A DNA stretch of 64,000 nucleotides from JAGXSE01 sp040757295 (GTDB lineage Bacteria; Bacillota; PH28-bin88), in contig JBFLXH010000005.1 in NCBI GenBank assembly GCA_040757295.1, forward strand, positions 1 to 64,000, written 5' to 3'. Under the pieces are notes generated by a model, which was given only the letters and a program-made list of their open reading frames with translations, searched no databases and had not been told where the DNA came from. How positions within the stretch are numbered: position 1 is the first letter of the stretch; every line of letters starts with the position of its first letter. Positions 18,136 through 26,362 of the stretch are shown here, piece by piece. The position numbers and the translations under genes are program-made.

Positions 18136-19284
18136 TCAGTTGCCGGGTTTGATTCCCATATCCCGCAGGACTTCAGCCACTACATGGGCCACCAATTCAG
18201 CGGCTCTTTTGGCTTCCTCCAAAGAATTTCTGGTACTGCCAATTTCCAGCAGCACAGCCCTTTGATGCAAGTGTTGATTATAACGGCCGTCCTGAATCCG
18301 GACCCCTTTAGACAGTCCGGGATAAAGGGCTTCCACCTTGGCGGCCAACCGCTGAGCAAACTTAAGGTTCTGTCTCCAGGCAGGGTGATCCAAACGCTTG
18401 TCGCTTCCAACAATTAGCAGGACTCTTGCTGTTTCTTTTCCATTAATTACGACGGATTCCTTTTGCTTTAACCCGGCATCCCGGTGGATATCCAGCACAA
18501 CCTGAATGCCAGGGTTAGCCGAAATAAGTTCCTTGATTGTTTGCTCAGAATTAGTATAGGACTTAGCCCAGTTGGGATAATCATGGATTTTTTCAGAACG
18601 GGCCGTTTTTATCCCGTACTTGCCAGATAATACATCAGCCAGAGTTTCCGCCACTTTAACTACCCCACCGTTTTTCCCTTCTAGCTTCTCTTTACCGTCT
18701 GTTGGCACGTAGGTTTCAGCATTGTGGGTGTTATAAATGGCTACTAAGGCAGACCCGCTGGGTACCACTGGCGGTGGTTCCGGCTGAGCAGCCTCTTCCT
18801 CAGGCGGCAGTTCAACCAACTGGCCGCTTTGGGCCTCTGCCCCCTCATCTTCCACATACCTAGCCACTACAGGCGCAGCAGCTACCGGAACTACGTCAAG
18901 GACTGCCAGTTGCGAAGCCAAAAAACTTCTAGGGTCAAATACATCCACTTGTGCCAAGGTCTTGACGGTAGACTGCAGAAGGTCTCCTGGCTGCCTTTCG
19001 ATGCTGGCTATTTCCCCTGCTACGGCAACGACAAGCATACCCTGCCGCAGGACCCCTTTCAGTGTTTCTACACTTACTCCGGTCAACAAACGGATCAGGT
19101 GACTATCCTGCTGTTCAGCTGCCACTGGCTGCCTATCTACCCCACCGGTTCCGGGTGAACCCCAAAAAAAGCTGACAAACAAAAAGATTACCGCCCCAAA
19201 CACAATAATAAGTACCGGAATGGGGCTGATCCAAAAATGAAAAGGGCGGTAGGCCTTTCTGCCTGCCCAACGCAGTCCTGACAA
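18136..19284 (-). CDS. spoIIP: Stage II sporulation protein P
   Basis: About 382 residues. One membrane helix near residues 18-40 is followed by a variable linker and the SpoIIP amidase/endopeptidase domain: IYNTHNAETY, VVLDIHRDAG, NQHLHQRAVLLEIGS, which supply the zinc-type His/Glu ligands. With SpoIID and SpoIIM it degrades septal peptidoglycan during engulfment. The TTG at 19284 has AGGGGGG at 7 nt; the open frame runs 32 codons further up with no ribosome site. Neighbouring gpr, usual in Bacillus, is missing. Confidence 0.9.
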   Translation of the reverse strand: MSGLRWAGRKAYRPFHFWISPIPVLIIVFGAVIFLFVSFFWGSPGTGGVDRQPVAAEQQDSHLIRLLTGVSVETLKGVLRQGMLVVAVAGEIASIERQPGDLLQSTVKTLAQVDVFDPRSFLASQLAVLDVVPVAAAPVVARYVEDEGAEAQSGQLVELPPEEEAAQPEPPPVVPSGSALVAIYNTHNAETYVPTDGKEKLEGKNGGVVKVAETLADVLSGKYGIKTARSEKIHDYPNWAKSYTNSEQTIKELISANPGIQVVLDIHRDAGLKQKESVVINGKETARVLLIVGSDKRLDHPAWRQNLKFAQRLAAKVEALYPGLSKGVRIQDGRYNQHLHQRAVLLEIGSTRNSLEEAKRAAELVAHVVAEVLRDMGIKPGN

Positions 19285-19367
19285 TGGTAGTCCCCCCTTT
19301 GTGGTTACATCCCATTTTATGCCCCGGACTACCAGGTTATGACCAAAATGAGGACAAGCCGCTAGGG

Positions 19368-19419
19368 AGAAAAAAAACAAACAGGCCGGGATATACCCCG
19401 ATCCTGTTTGCGGCCTGTT
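19368..19419 (-). terminator. Terminator after the PF04020-type gene
   Basis: AACAGGCC and GGCCTGTT arms enclose about 24 nt. On the minus strand the stem is followed by TGTTTTTTTTCTCC. Confidence 0.7.
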
Positions 19420-19428
19420 AAAACTTCC

Positions 19429-19758
19429 TTACCGCAGCTCTGTCGGGACAAAGATATCAATTACCCCGATTACCAGAGCGGCCAATAAGGCCCCCAGGAT
19501 GTTCACAGTTAAAAACTGCGGCACAATAAACTGGGCCAAGTAGATAACGACTGCTGCGGTAACGAATCCGATAATTCCCCGGTTCTGGGGAGACACTTTT
19601 TTCCCCAAAAGGCTCTCCGCTATAAAACCTAAAACAGCAATAACGATTGCGGCTATTAGAGCCCCTGTAAAGCCTGCTACTCGAATACCTGGCAGAAGCC
19701 AACCGACCAACATCAGGACCAGCGCTGACACAACAAAACGAACCGCTGCACCAATCAT
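19429..19758 (-). CDS. Four-helix membrane protein of the phage-holin-like PF04020 type
   Basis: 109 residues with about four hydrophobic helices and short glycine-rich turns (GWLLPGIRVAGFTGALIAA, then IDIFVPTELR). It resembles the small mycobacteriophage-holin-like/DUF360 proteins, for which no firm function is known. The ATG at 19758 has AAGGAGGTG at 7 nt. It occupies the spot where Bacillus has gpr, between rpsT and spoIIP, and has its own terminator. Confidence 0.8.
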   Translation of the reverse strand: MIGAAVRFVVSALVLMLVGWLLPGIRVAGFTGALIAAIVIAVLGFIAESLLGKKVSPQNRGIIGFVTAAVVIYLAQFIVPQFLTVNILGALLAALVIGVIDIFVPTELR

Positions 19759-19862
19759 TTTTTTCACCTCCTTTTTCCTGTTAACCATAGGATTACCTGC
19801 GGCTAAGCCTGTTATACGTGGTCTTTGCTCCCTGAAAGCCGGCGGCCAACTTATTTGTTCTA

Positions 19863-19891
19863 TTGCCTTTTATCCCTTCCCATGGTAGAAT
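19863..19891 (+). promoter_or_regulatory. Promoter of rpsT
   Basis: TTGCCT, a 17-nt spacer and TAGAAT, about 60 nt upstream of the rpsT start. Confidence 0.6.
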
Positions 19892-19950
19892 AAATGCTGT
19901 TAACTGTGGTTAAAAGATGTGAATCCTTTCCCAAAAGGAGGTGACCATTC

Positions 19951-20202
19951 TTGGCAAATATTAAATCCGCAGAGAAACGGGTTGAGATAAATCGCCGCAA
20001 TGCCCTGCGCAATGCTGCGATTAAATCCCAGGTTAAAACGGCTGTGAAGAAGTTCGAAGCCAACGTTAATGATGTAAACCTAGTCAATGCCGTCAAAAAT
20101 ATTGATAAGGCCGTCACGAAAGGCGTATTGCATAAAAATACCGCCGCCAACAAAAAATCTAAGCTACAAAAGAAATACAACGCCGTAGCAGGCTTGCAGT
20201 AA
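19951..20202 (+). CDS. rpsT: 30S ribosomal protein S20
   Basis: 83 residues, basic, beginning ANIKSAEKRVEINRRNALRN and rich in Lys/Ala as in S20 of the small subunit. The TTG start follows AAAAGGAGGTGACC. As in Bacillus, it is transcribed against its neighbours and lies beside holA. Confidence 0.96.
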   Translation: MANIKSAEKRVEINRRNALRNAAIKSQVKTAVKKFEANVNDVNLVNAVKNIDKAVTKGVLHKNTAANKKSKLQKKYNAVAGLQ

Positions 20203-20209
20203 AACAGTT

Positions 20210-20250
20210 AAGTCCCGGGTATGTTTCCAAACCAGGGACTTATTGTTTTT
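20210..20250. terminator. Bidirectional terminator between rpsT and holA
   Basis: AAGTCCC-G-GGT and ACC-A-GGGACTT form a long stem, with TTGTTTTT after it on the plus strand. The stem overlaps the holA stop codon. Confidence 0.8.
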
Positions 20251-21298
20251 CTCTATCAATAACCAACCGCAGCAAGGCCATCTCCAGCAGCAAATGGGGC
20301 GGGCCTTTTCCGCTTTTTAAAGCCACATCTAGCCGCAAAAAATCCTGTAAAATCTTTTTTAATTGTTGATGAGAAAAGTTCTTGGCTTGAGCTACAGCTT
20401 TTTGAGCCACATAAGGGTGTACTTGCAATATACTGGCCAGGTTTTCTGCTTTGGCGGATTTAGCAGCCAGCATTAACCGGAACTGCCGCGCCAGCATCAA
20501 CGCAATTGGCACCGGCTGTTCTCCAAGTGTAAACATTTCACGGAGAAGTCTGATTCCTTGTCCAATCCGCTTTTCAGCAACAGCGTCAACCAATTGAAAA
20601 ATCCCAGCCTCCTGTGTCACTCCGGTGATTGACTGAACAACCGGCAAGGTAATCCGAGATTCCTCCCCCAAGTAATCGCTAATTTTGGCTATCTCGGCAG
20701 CCAGTAAAGACAAATTGTTTCCTCCACAAGCAATCAGGTAATCTAAGGCTTGATTATCAAAAGTTTTCCCCCGGCTTGCCGCCTCCCGGTGCAGCCAATC
20801 TTGCAGCGCTTTCCCTTTTAGCGGAGCAAATTCCATTACTAAACCGCTCTTTTCCACTGCTTTATAAACCTTCCGCCGGGTATCCACCTTGCCCAAAGCC
20901 ACCAAGACCAGGCAAGTCTGGGGATTGGGATCAGCAAGATATGCCAGCAGACGGTGGTTTTGGGCGCCCAGCTCGGTCTCTCCGGTTTCCTCTTGGGAGG
21001 GCCTGCTTTGAAAAAGGGATGTATTTTTTACCACCACCATCTTCCGGTCCCCCCAAAATGGCACGGTGTTGGCGGCATTTACTATTTCCTCCGAAGAAAT
21101 CTCTTTCCCGTCCAGCAGTTCAAAGTTCCATTCGTCTGTATCCGGCAAAAAGCAATTGCGAAGGGAATTCAGGGCCTGTTTAATAAGGTATTGTTCTTCA
21201 CCGTAAAGGAGGTAGACCGGAGACATTTTTCCCGAGGTTTCCCATGGGAAAACCGGCAAACCTGAAACCTTAGCCCTGCTTTGACTATTTATTACCAT
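20240..21298 (-). CDS. holA: DNA polymerase III delta subunit
   Basis: A clamp-loader delta subunit with the family start region PVYLLYGEEQYLIKQAL and the C-terminal helical bundle (LREMFTLGEQPVPIALMLARQFR). It opens the beta clamp for loading. The start is uncertain. I use the ATG at 21298 (GGTGGTGA, 4 nt), giving about 352 residues; in-frame starts at 21337 and 21382 would add 13-28 residues. It lies between comEC and rpsT in Bacillus; here pdxA, thiL, thiD and metY intervene. Confidence 0.92.
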   Translation of the reverse strand: MVINSQSRAKVSGLPVFPWETSGKMSPVYLLYGEEQYLIKQALNSLRNCFLPDTDEWNFELLDGKEISSEEIVNAANTVPFWGDRKMVVVKNTSLFQSRPSQEETGETELGAQNHRLLAYLADPNPQTCLVLVALGKVDTRRKVYKAVEKSGLVMEFAPLKGKALQDWLHREAASRGKTFDNQALDYLIACGGNNLSLLAAEIAKISDYLGEESRITLPVVQSITGVTQEAGIFQLVDAVAEKRIGQGIRLLREMFTLGEQPVPIALMLARQFRLMLAAKSAKAENLASILQVHPYVAQKAVAQAKNFSHQQLKKILQDFLRLDVALKSGKGPPHLLLEMALLRLVIDREKQ

Positions 21299-21440
21299 TT
21301 CTTCACCACCTACTTCGCTATAACAAGTTCTAGCCATCTTTAATAAGTCCTCTTTATCTTTAAGTGAATCCTGCATGAACAAAAACAGTTAAACAGATAA
21401 TATGAAATGCTTGAATTATGATTTTGAAGGGAAAGCTTAC

Positions 21441-22496
21441 ATGACAGAACCGGTAAAAACCATTATCGGCCCACGCCGCAGTCCCAGGCTTTTTGGAGGA
21501 AGGGATCTGGGTATTGACCTTGGCACAGCAACCACCCTGGTATTCGCAAAAGGCAGGGGCATCATCCTGCGGGAGCCCTCGGTAGTGGCTATTGATGTTC
21601 ATACGAACCAGATCGTAGCCATCGGGCAAAAAGCGTGGGCCATGATCGGCCGCACCCCCGGCCGCATTAGAGCAATTCGTCCTTTGCAAAATGGAGTAAT
21701 AACCGATTTTGAAACAACCAAACTGATGGTATCCTCATTTATAAAAAGATGTCTCCCTATTTCCTTAGGAAAACCGAAGATAGTAATCAGCGTTCCCTTC
21801 GGCAGCACCCAGGTAGAACGAAGGGCCGTGTTTGAGGCCGCCCGCCAAGGGGGAGGCAAGGAGGTTTTGTTAGTAGAAGAGCCCCTGGCTGCAGCTATCG
21901 GAGCAGGCCTGCCTGTAGCCGAAGCGGTAGGGAGCATGGTTGTTAATATCGGGGGAGGCACAACCGAGGTAGCAGTTATTGCCTTAGGGGGGATCGTAAA
22001 GGGTGTCTCTTTACGAAGCGCTGGTGATACCCTAACGCAAAGCATCCAAGCTTACATGAGAAGAAACTACCGGCTGGAGATTGGGGAACCTACCGCTGAA
22101 GCCATTAAGATAGAAGAAGGCTACGCCTTCAACCCTCCTGCCGATAAAATTATCCCGATTAAGGGAATCTACCTGCCTACGGGGATGCCGAAAGCTGTTC
22201 ATGTTAAATCTTCAGAAATCACGGCTGCAATGGAAGAACCGCTGGCCACTATTCTTGCCGGTATCAGGCGGGTATTTGAACAGGCCCCGCCCCAGTTGGC
22301 CTCCGACATTATTGACACTGGTATTACCCTCACTGGCGGCGGAGCACTCCTTAAGAATATCGATGGCTTAATTGCCAAACAACTGGGGCTGCCGGTACAG
22401 GTGGCCACGGAACCTCAGGAATGCGTCGCCCTTGGTACAGGCCAAATCCTGCAGCAAACCGGGAACCTAAACCGGGTTGCACTTTACCGGCTGTAA
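21441..22496 (+). CDS. MreB/Mbl-like actin homologue
   Basis: About 351 residues. It has actin-fold motifs of the MreB family: phosphate-1 GIDLGTATTLVF, connect region VPFGSTQVERRAV, phosphate-2 VVNIGGGTTEVAV and adenosine TGGGALLKNID. It would polymerise under the membrane and direct wall growth. ATG at 21441 follows GAAGGGA by 8 nt. It stands alone, not with mreC/mreD, so it is more likely a second Mbl/MreBH-type paralogue than the main mreB. Confidence 0.88.
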   Translation: MTEPVKTIIGPRRSPRLFGGRDLGIDLGTATTLVFAKGRGIILREPSVVAIDVHTNQIVAIGQKAWAMIGRTPGRIRAIRPLQNGVITDFETTKLMVSSFIKRCLPISLGKPKIVISVPFGSTQVERRAVFEAARQGGGKEVLLVEEPLAAAIGAGLPVAEAVGSMVVNIGGGTTEVAVIALGGIVKGVSLRSAGDTLTQSIQAYMRRNYRLEIGEPTAEAIKIEEGYAFNPPADKIIPIKGIYLPTGMPKAVHVKSSEITAAMEEPLATILAGIRRVFEQAPPQLASDIIDTGITLTGGGALLKNIDGLIAKQLGLPVQVATEPQECVALGTGQILQQTGNLNRVALYRL

Positions 22497-22599
22497 ACAT
22501 TTACTCCGATCATGGCATGACCGCACATAACCGCGATCTCCAGAATTTCCTGGGGAGGCAGCTTTTCCGTCTTACCCCAGCGGCCCAAGCGTCTATTGG

Positions 22600-23628
22600 C
22601 TATTGTCGCTTCCTTTTGGCAGCAAGGCGAATAGCCACCTGAAAAGCTTCTTTCGTGGCCAGTTCATTCGCCTGGCCTTTCCCTGCCAGCTCGAAACTGC
22701 TGCCGTGGGCCGGCGTAACTGCCACCAAAGGCAAACCGGCGCAAATGGTTACTGTCTTGCTAAACCCCAACAGTTTAGCGCCGATTTGGCCCTGATCGTG
22801 GTACATGGCCAAAATCCCGTTTCCCTGCCTTCGGAGGTAGCGCAAAAATATAGTGTCAGACGGATAAGGACCGCTGGCAAAAATCCCGTTATTCTGAGCC
22901 TGGGCAATCACAGGAACGATTATTTCTTCTTCTTCCGTCCCGAATAGGCCTCCATCGCCGGCATGAGGGTTAAGAGCAGCTACAAGTATTCTTGGAGACT
23001 TCGTTCCATAAGAAGTTATGGTTTGAGCCAGCAACTGCAGGGCGTTTAATATGCTGTCTTGGGTGACATGATGAGCGACATCCTTTATGGCCACATGGGA
23101 TGTTACCCTGCCCAGCCACAACCTGCCCATTTTATTTATCTCGCCAAAAACCGCGCCGGCTGGCATTTTCGCCAGATGGGCCAGATAGTGAAGCTCATCG
23201 GTAACATCATAACCCCCTAGATGTAACGCTGCTTTTGTCAACGGGCCATAGACTATCCCATCAGCAACGCCGTTCTGCACCAGATTAACCCCCCTGGCCA
23301 AATCCTGACCCATTGCCCGGCCGGTTTCTTCGGAGACTTGCCCAATGGCAAAATCCCCTGGAGCTAAATTATTTTGCTCCAGCACATAGACCTTTCCAGG
23401 CTGATGATGGATTTCTTTCTCGTTTTCACAGACTTGAAATTCAGGTCCCCGGCCGGCAACCTCAATTCCTTTTCTTACAATACGCTGGTCCCCCACAACA
23501 ACAAAGCAAGCCCGCCGGCGGAGTCTTTCGACCGCTAAAGCTTTCGCGATCACTTCCGGGCCGATACCTGCCGCATCGCCTAGAATGACGGCCAGGGTAG
23601 GAAACTGTTTCTTTCTTTTGGAGTCCAT
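22600..23628 (-). CDS. pdxA: 4-hydroxythreonine-4-phosphate dehydrogenase family (PdxA)
   Basis: 342 residues. It has the PdxA N-terminus (LAVILGDAAGIGPEVIAKAL), the substrate/metal His region VTDELHYLAHL, and NPHAGDGGLFG plus PAHGSSFELAGKG. PdxA oxidises 4-phosphohydroxy-threonine in DXP-dependent vitamin B6 synthesis. Close relatives (PdxA2) serve tetronate catabolism with a DUF1537 kinase. No other B6 or tetronate gene is nearby, so the role is open. ATG follows GGGGGATCCAGCA. Confidence 0.9.
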   Translation of the reverse strand: MDSKRKKQFPTLAVILGDAAGIGPEVIAKALAVERLRRRACFVVVGDQRIVRKGIEVAGRGPEFQVCENEKEIHHQPGKVYVLEQNNLAPGDFAIGQVSEETGRAMGQDLARGVNLVQNGVADGIVYGPLTKAALHLGGYDVTDELHYLAHLAKMPAGAVFGEINKMGRLWLGRVTSHVAIKDVAHHVTQDSILNALQLLAQTITSYGTKSPRILVAALNPHAGDGGLFGTEEEEIIVPVIAQAQNNGIFASGPYPSDTIFLRYLRRQGNGILAMYHDQGQIGAKLLGFSKTVTICAGLPLVAVTPAHGSSFELAGKGQANELATKEAFQVAIRLAAKRKRQ

Positions 23629-23762
23629 TGCTGGATCCCCCCTCAGATAGCAGCGTAACGAAAATATTATGTTAACTTAGGGTCTTGACATAATACCGCT
23701 GCTCTCATTCTTAAATTATTATTGGAATATTGATCTTGGTCGGAGCTGGCATACTAATGATA

Positions 23763-24776
23763 TTAGCCCGAGAAATGACTATAACCCCTTGGCTCCAGGG
23801 GACGACGGTTGCCGGAGGGGTCGATTAACGTAACCCCTTTCTCCTTGGGCAAAACCCGCCCAATGATATGAAATGGAGTGTTACAGGCAGCCAGGGCTCC
23901 CCGGACAGCTTCCAACCTATCAGCTGAAAAAGCAAACAAGAGCTCATAGTCCTCGCCTCCCTCCAGGACCCAACCTAACAGGTCAACGCCCAGCAAACGA
24001 GCAACAGCCTGGGTTGCTTCCCCTACTGGCAAGCGGCCAAGCTCAATTTCTATCCCTACGGCGCTTTGGGCTGCTATGTGGTTGACCTCGCTGGCCAACC
24101 CATCGCTAATATCTATCATTGCCGAGACGGCTCCACTGGCGGCAAGAGCCTGTCCTGCCGCCACCCTAGGTGCCGGAGCCAGATGGGCAGCGACAACTTC
24201 GGCTTCATACCCAGAAGGCAGCCCGCCGGGAACAGGACCGGCCTTTTTGGCCTTCAGCCAGCCCAGGCCAGCCGCCGAAGCCCCTAACTGGCCGGTAACC
24301 CCTACCAACTGGCCCGGACGAGCTCCGCCTCTGGTCACCGGATAATCAGCTTCTCCGATAACAACAACATCGATCACCACTCCCCCGGGGGATCGCACCG
24401 TATCACCACCAACTAGGCTTGCGCCGGAGGAGTGGGCCATTTGGACCATACCCTGATAAAGCTCTTCAACCTCCTTGTCACTGGTCAGGTCAGTTGCCCC
24501 TAAGGATACCAGCACATACCTTGGGCGTCCCCCCATGGCGGCAATGTCGCTGATATTCACTGCCAGGGCTTTTGCCCCTAACTGAAAGGGGTTAATAAAA
24601 GAAAGATCAAAATGCACTCCTTCTACCAGCATGTCCATGGTAACCAGCATCCGCCCCTGAGGTGGCTGCAGTACCGCCGCGTCATCGCCAATTCCCAGTT
24701 CAACCCCAGGACCGGCAGCCCCTACGATCTGTTTAATCCGGCCAATTAGCCCAAATTCTCCGCCTGCAAAAGGCAA
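23763..24776 (-). CDS. thiL: Thiamine-monophosphate kinase
   Basis: A 337-residue PurM-like ATP enzyme that phosphorylates TMP to TPP. Visible motifs are GIGDDAAVLQPP, MDMLVEGVHFDL, LAVNISDIAAMGG, GGDTVRSPG and the C-terminal DISDGLASE / EGGEDYELLF. The start is TTG behind GGAGGAATTGCC. thiD follows on the same strand about 1.1 kb upstream, with a compound repeat between them. Confidence 0.95.
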   Translation of the reverse strand: MPFAGGEFGLIGRIKQIVGAAGPGVELGIGDDAAVLQPPQGRMLVTMDMLVEGVHFDLSFINPFQLGAKALAVNISDIAAMGGRPRYVLVSLGATDLTSDKEVEELYQGMVQMAHSSGASLVGGDTVRSPGGVVIDVVVIGEADYPVTRGGARPGQLVGVTGQLGASAAGLGWLKAKKAGPVPGGLPSGYEAEVVAAHLAPAPRVAAGQALAASGAVSAMIDISDGLASEVNHIAAQSAVGIEIELGRLPVGEATQAVARLLGVDLLGWVLEGGEDYELLFAFSADRLEAVRGALAACNTPFHIIGRVLPKEKGVTLIDPSGNRRPLEPRGYSHFSG

Positions 24777-24862
24777 GGCAATTCCTCCGTTCCTTTGTTA
24801 GGTAACATGTCTACTGTTAATATTATCCCGAGGCTTCGCCTAATAGCAAGCCGCAGTTATTC

Positions 24863-24995
24863 AACTGGGTCTTGGCTTCAGCGGGGGATTGCTTCCCCCG
24901 CTGAGCTTAGAGCCAGTTAATACAGTGGCGTAGCCGCTCTTATCCCGCCGCTTGGAGAAGCGGGGGTATTAGAGCGGGTAGCCATCTGTGATAAA
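24863..24995. repeat. Compound hairpin repeat (intact form)
   Basis: An imperfect hairpin whose arms end in AGCGGGGG and CCCCCGCT is followed by TTAATACAGTGGCGTAGCC, a CCCGCCGCTT..AAGCGGGGG stem and TTAGAGCGGGTAGCC. The reverse complement flanks the repeat block at 46053-46469, and its right end recurs at 225-272. It occupies the thiL-thiD gap. Confidence 0.85.
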
Positions 24996-25041
24996 AAGCC
25001 GGGTTTTCCTAAAGCCTGAGGAATTGATCCGAGACAAACCC

Positions 25042-25860
25042 TTATGTATAGAGCCCAGCCAGGTGATTTGTAGGGCGGTAGCCCTTACCCACAACAGGCG
25101 CCTCCGCAATGGCACGATTGATAAAGGCCTTTGCTTTTTGCAGGGCCGGCAAAACCTCCAGGCCTTTGGCAAGATAAGCGGCAATGGCAGCAGAGAAAGT
25201 ACACCCGGTGCCGTGGGGCGTATAGGGGAACCTCATTCCCTTTAATTCAAAGTACTCTTCCCCATTAAAAGCCAAGTCTATGGCTTCCCCAGAAAGGTGC
25301 CCTCCTTTAACCACCACCCATTCAGGGCCTAATTGATGCAAAAGCTTGGCAGCCAGGCGCATTTCTGGAAGACTCTTAATCTCCCTGTTTAATACTGCTC
25401 CTGCTTCATGTAAATTGGGGGTGATTACCTTGGCCAGCGGGAATAAACGGTTAATTAGTGCGTCTCTGGCACCCGGAAGAAGCAGGTGGTGGCCGCTTTT
25501 GGCAACCATAACGGGGTCAACCACCAGGTTAGGTACCTGGTAAACAGCTATCACTTCAGCTACAGCACGGATAATTGCCTCATCTCCCAACATGCCTGTT
25601 TTTGCTGCATGGGTACCGATGTCGGAAAGCACGGCTTTCATTTGAGCTCGGACCATATCCGGGGGCAACAGCTGCACCGCCTCAACCCCTAGGGTATTTT
25701 GGGCGGTAATTGCAGTCAGGACACTGGTACCGAAGGCGCCTAAAACAGTAAAGGTCTTTAAATCTGCCTGGATACCGGCCCCCCCTCCACTATCAGAACC
25801 TGCAATGGTCATTACCTTGGGGTACCTCGGGTTACTCTCCTGGTTTTGCACCTGTTCCAT
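25042..25860 (-). CDS. thiD: Bifunctional HMP / HMP-phosphate kinase
   Basis: About 272 residues of the ribokinase-like ThiD family. MTIAGSDSGGGAGIQADLKT opens the fold, DPVMVAKSGHHLL lies midway, and the GTGCTFSAAIAA anion hole and catalytic Asp are near the end. It makes HMP-PP for thiamine synthesis. The ATG at 25860 has GAGGTGG at 8 nt. Two terminators lie directly upstream, suggesting attenuation. thiL downstream is in the same pathway. Confidence 0.95.
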   Translation of the reverse strand: MEQVQNQESNPRYPKVMTIAGSDSGGGAGIQADLKTFTVLGAFGTSVLTAITAQNTLGVEAVQLLPPDMVRAQMKAVLSDIGTHAAKTGMLGDEAIIRAVAEVIAVYQVPNLVVDPVMVAKSGHHLLLPGARDALINRLFPLAKVITPNLHEAGAVLNREIKSLPEMRLAAKLLHQLGPEWVVVKGGHLSGEAIDLAFNGEEYFELKGMRFPYTPHGTGCTFSAAIAAYLAKGLEVLPALQKAKAFINRAIAEAPVVGKGYRPTNHLAGLYT

Positions 25861-25886
25861 AAACTTGACCACCTCCAAATCACATC

Positions 25887-25922
25887 AAAAAAAATAAATG
25901 CCGTAAGCCTTTAAGGTTACGG
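25887..25922 (-). terminator. Proximal terminator or attenuator upstream of thiD
   Basis: On the minus strand, CCGTAACCTT/AAGGCTTACGG is followed by CATTTATTTTTTTT. The U-tract ends 27 nt before the thiD ATG, leaving room only for the ribosome site. Confidence 0.75.
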
Positions 25923-25925
25923 TTC

Positions 25926-25960
25926 AAAAAAAATCTTCCGAGGCCGGACTCCTGGAAGAT
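25926..25960 (-). terminator. Distal terminator upstream of thiD
   Basis: On the minus strand, ATCTTCC..GGAAGAT is followed by TTTTTTTT. It lies 3 nt upstream of the second terminator. Confidence 0.8.
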
Positions 25961-26005
25961 ATAAAACCCGTTTCCTTCGCTTTCAGACTGTAACGCCCAT
26001 CACAC

Positions 26006-26215
26006 TTAACGCCAAAAAGGGCGTGAACTACCCCCGCCTAAAGAGGCGTGAGCTTCCTGCTTCAAAGACAACCTGCGGTGTCTCGGCAGGCTTGAATTCC
26101 CGTGGTCCCCACGGTACTGCGTCTGCTTGGCACTCCCACTTGACTTTACGGAACCCAGGGCTACCAAGCACGATTGGTGTTCCGACCCCCTTGTCTGCAG
26201 GTGGACGCTAATTAC
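26006..26215 (-). mobile_element. TnpB-type element right-end remnant (omega-RNA-like), no transposase
   Basis: Read on the minus strand, this shows the order GGGAATTCAAGCC, GAGACACCGCAGGTT, TTTGAAGCAGGAAGC, and a CGCCTCTTTAGGCGGGGG hairpin ending TAGTTCACG. These features are familiar from the 3' ends of IS200/IS605-family tnpB elements, whose transcript serves as guide RNA. No tnpB or tnpA frame is attached, so it is a solo remnant or MITE-like derivative. Confidence 0.6.
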
Positions 26216-26320
26216 ATTTTACAACGTTTTTATCAAATTGCAACAAAATTACCTGGCTATCGCCCGGCCGCCCATTCACCACCCGCCTATAGAGGCGGAG
26301 TCCTCTGGGCGGGTTATGAT

Positions 26321-26351
26321 AGAAAAGGGACAAGGGGCTAAGCCTTGTCCC
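26321..26351 (-). terminator. Intrinsic terminator after metY
   Basis: GGGACAAGG and CCTTGTCCC form a 9-bp stem, followed on the minus strand by TTTTCTATC. A second GC hairpin lies at 26282-26314. Confidence 0.85.
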
Positions 26352-26362
26352 AATGTAATTCT

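Noticed and set aside
25887..26000. TPP riboswitch upstream of thiD
   Set aside because: The conserved CTGAGA and CTGATC-type core is not present; only terminators are seen.
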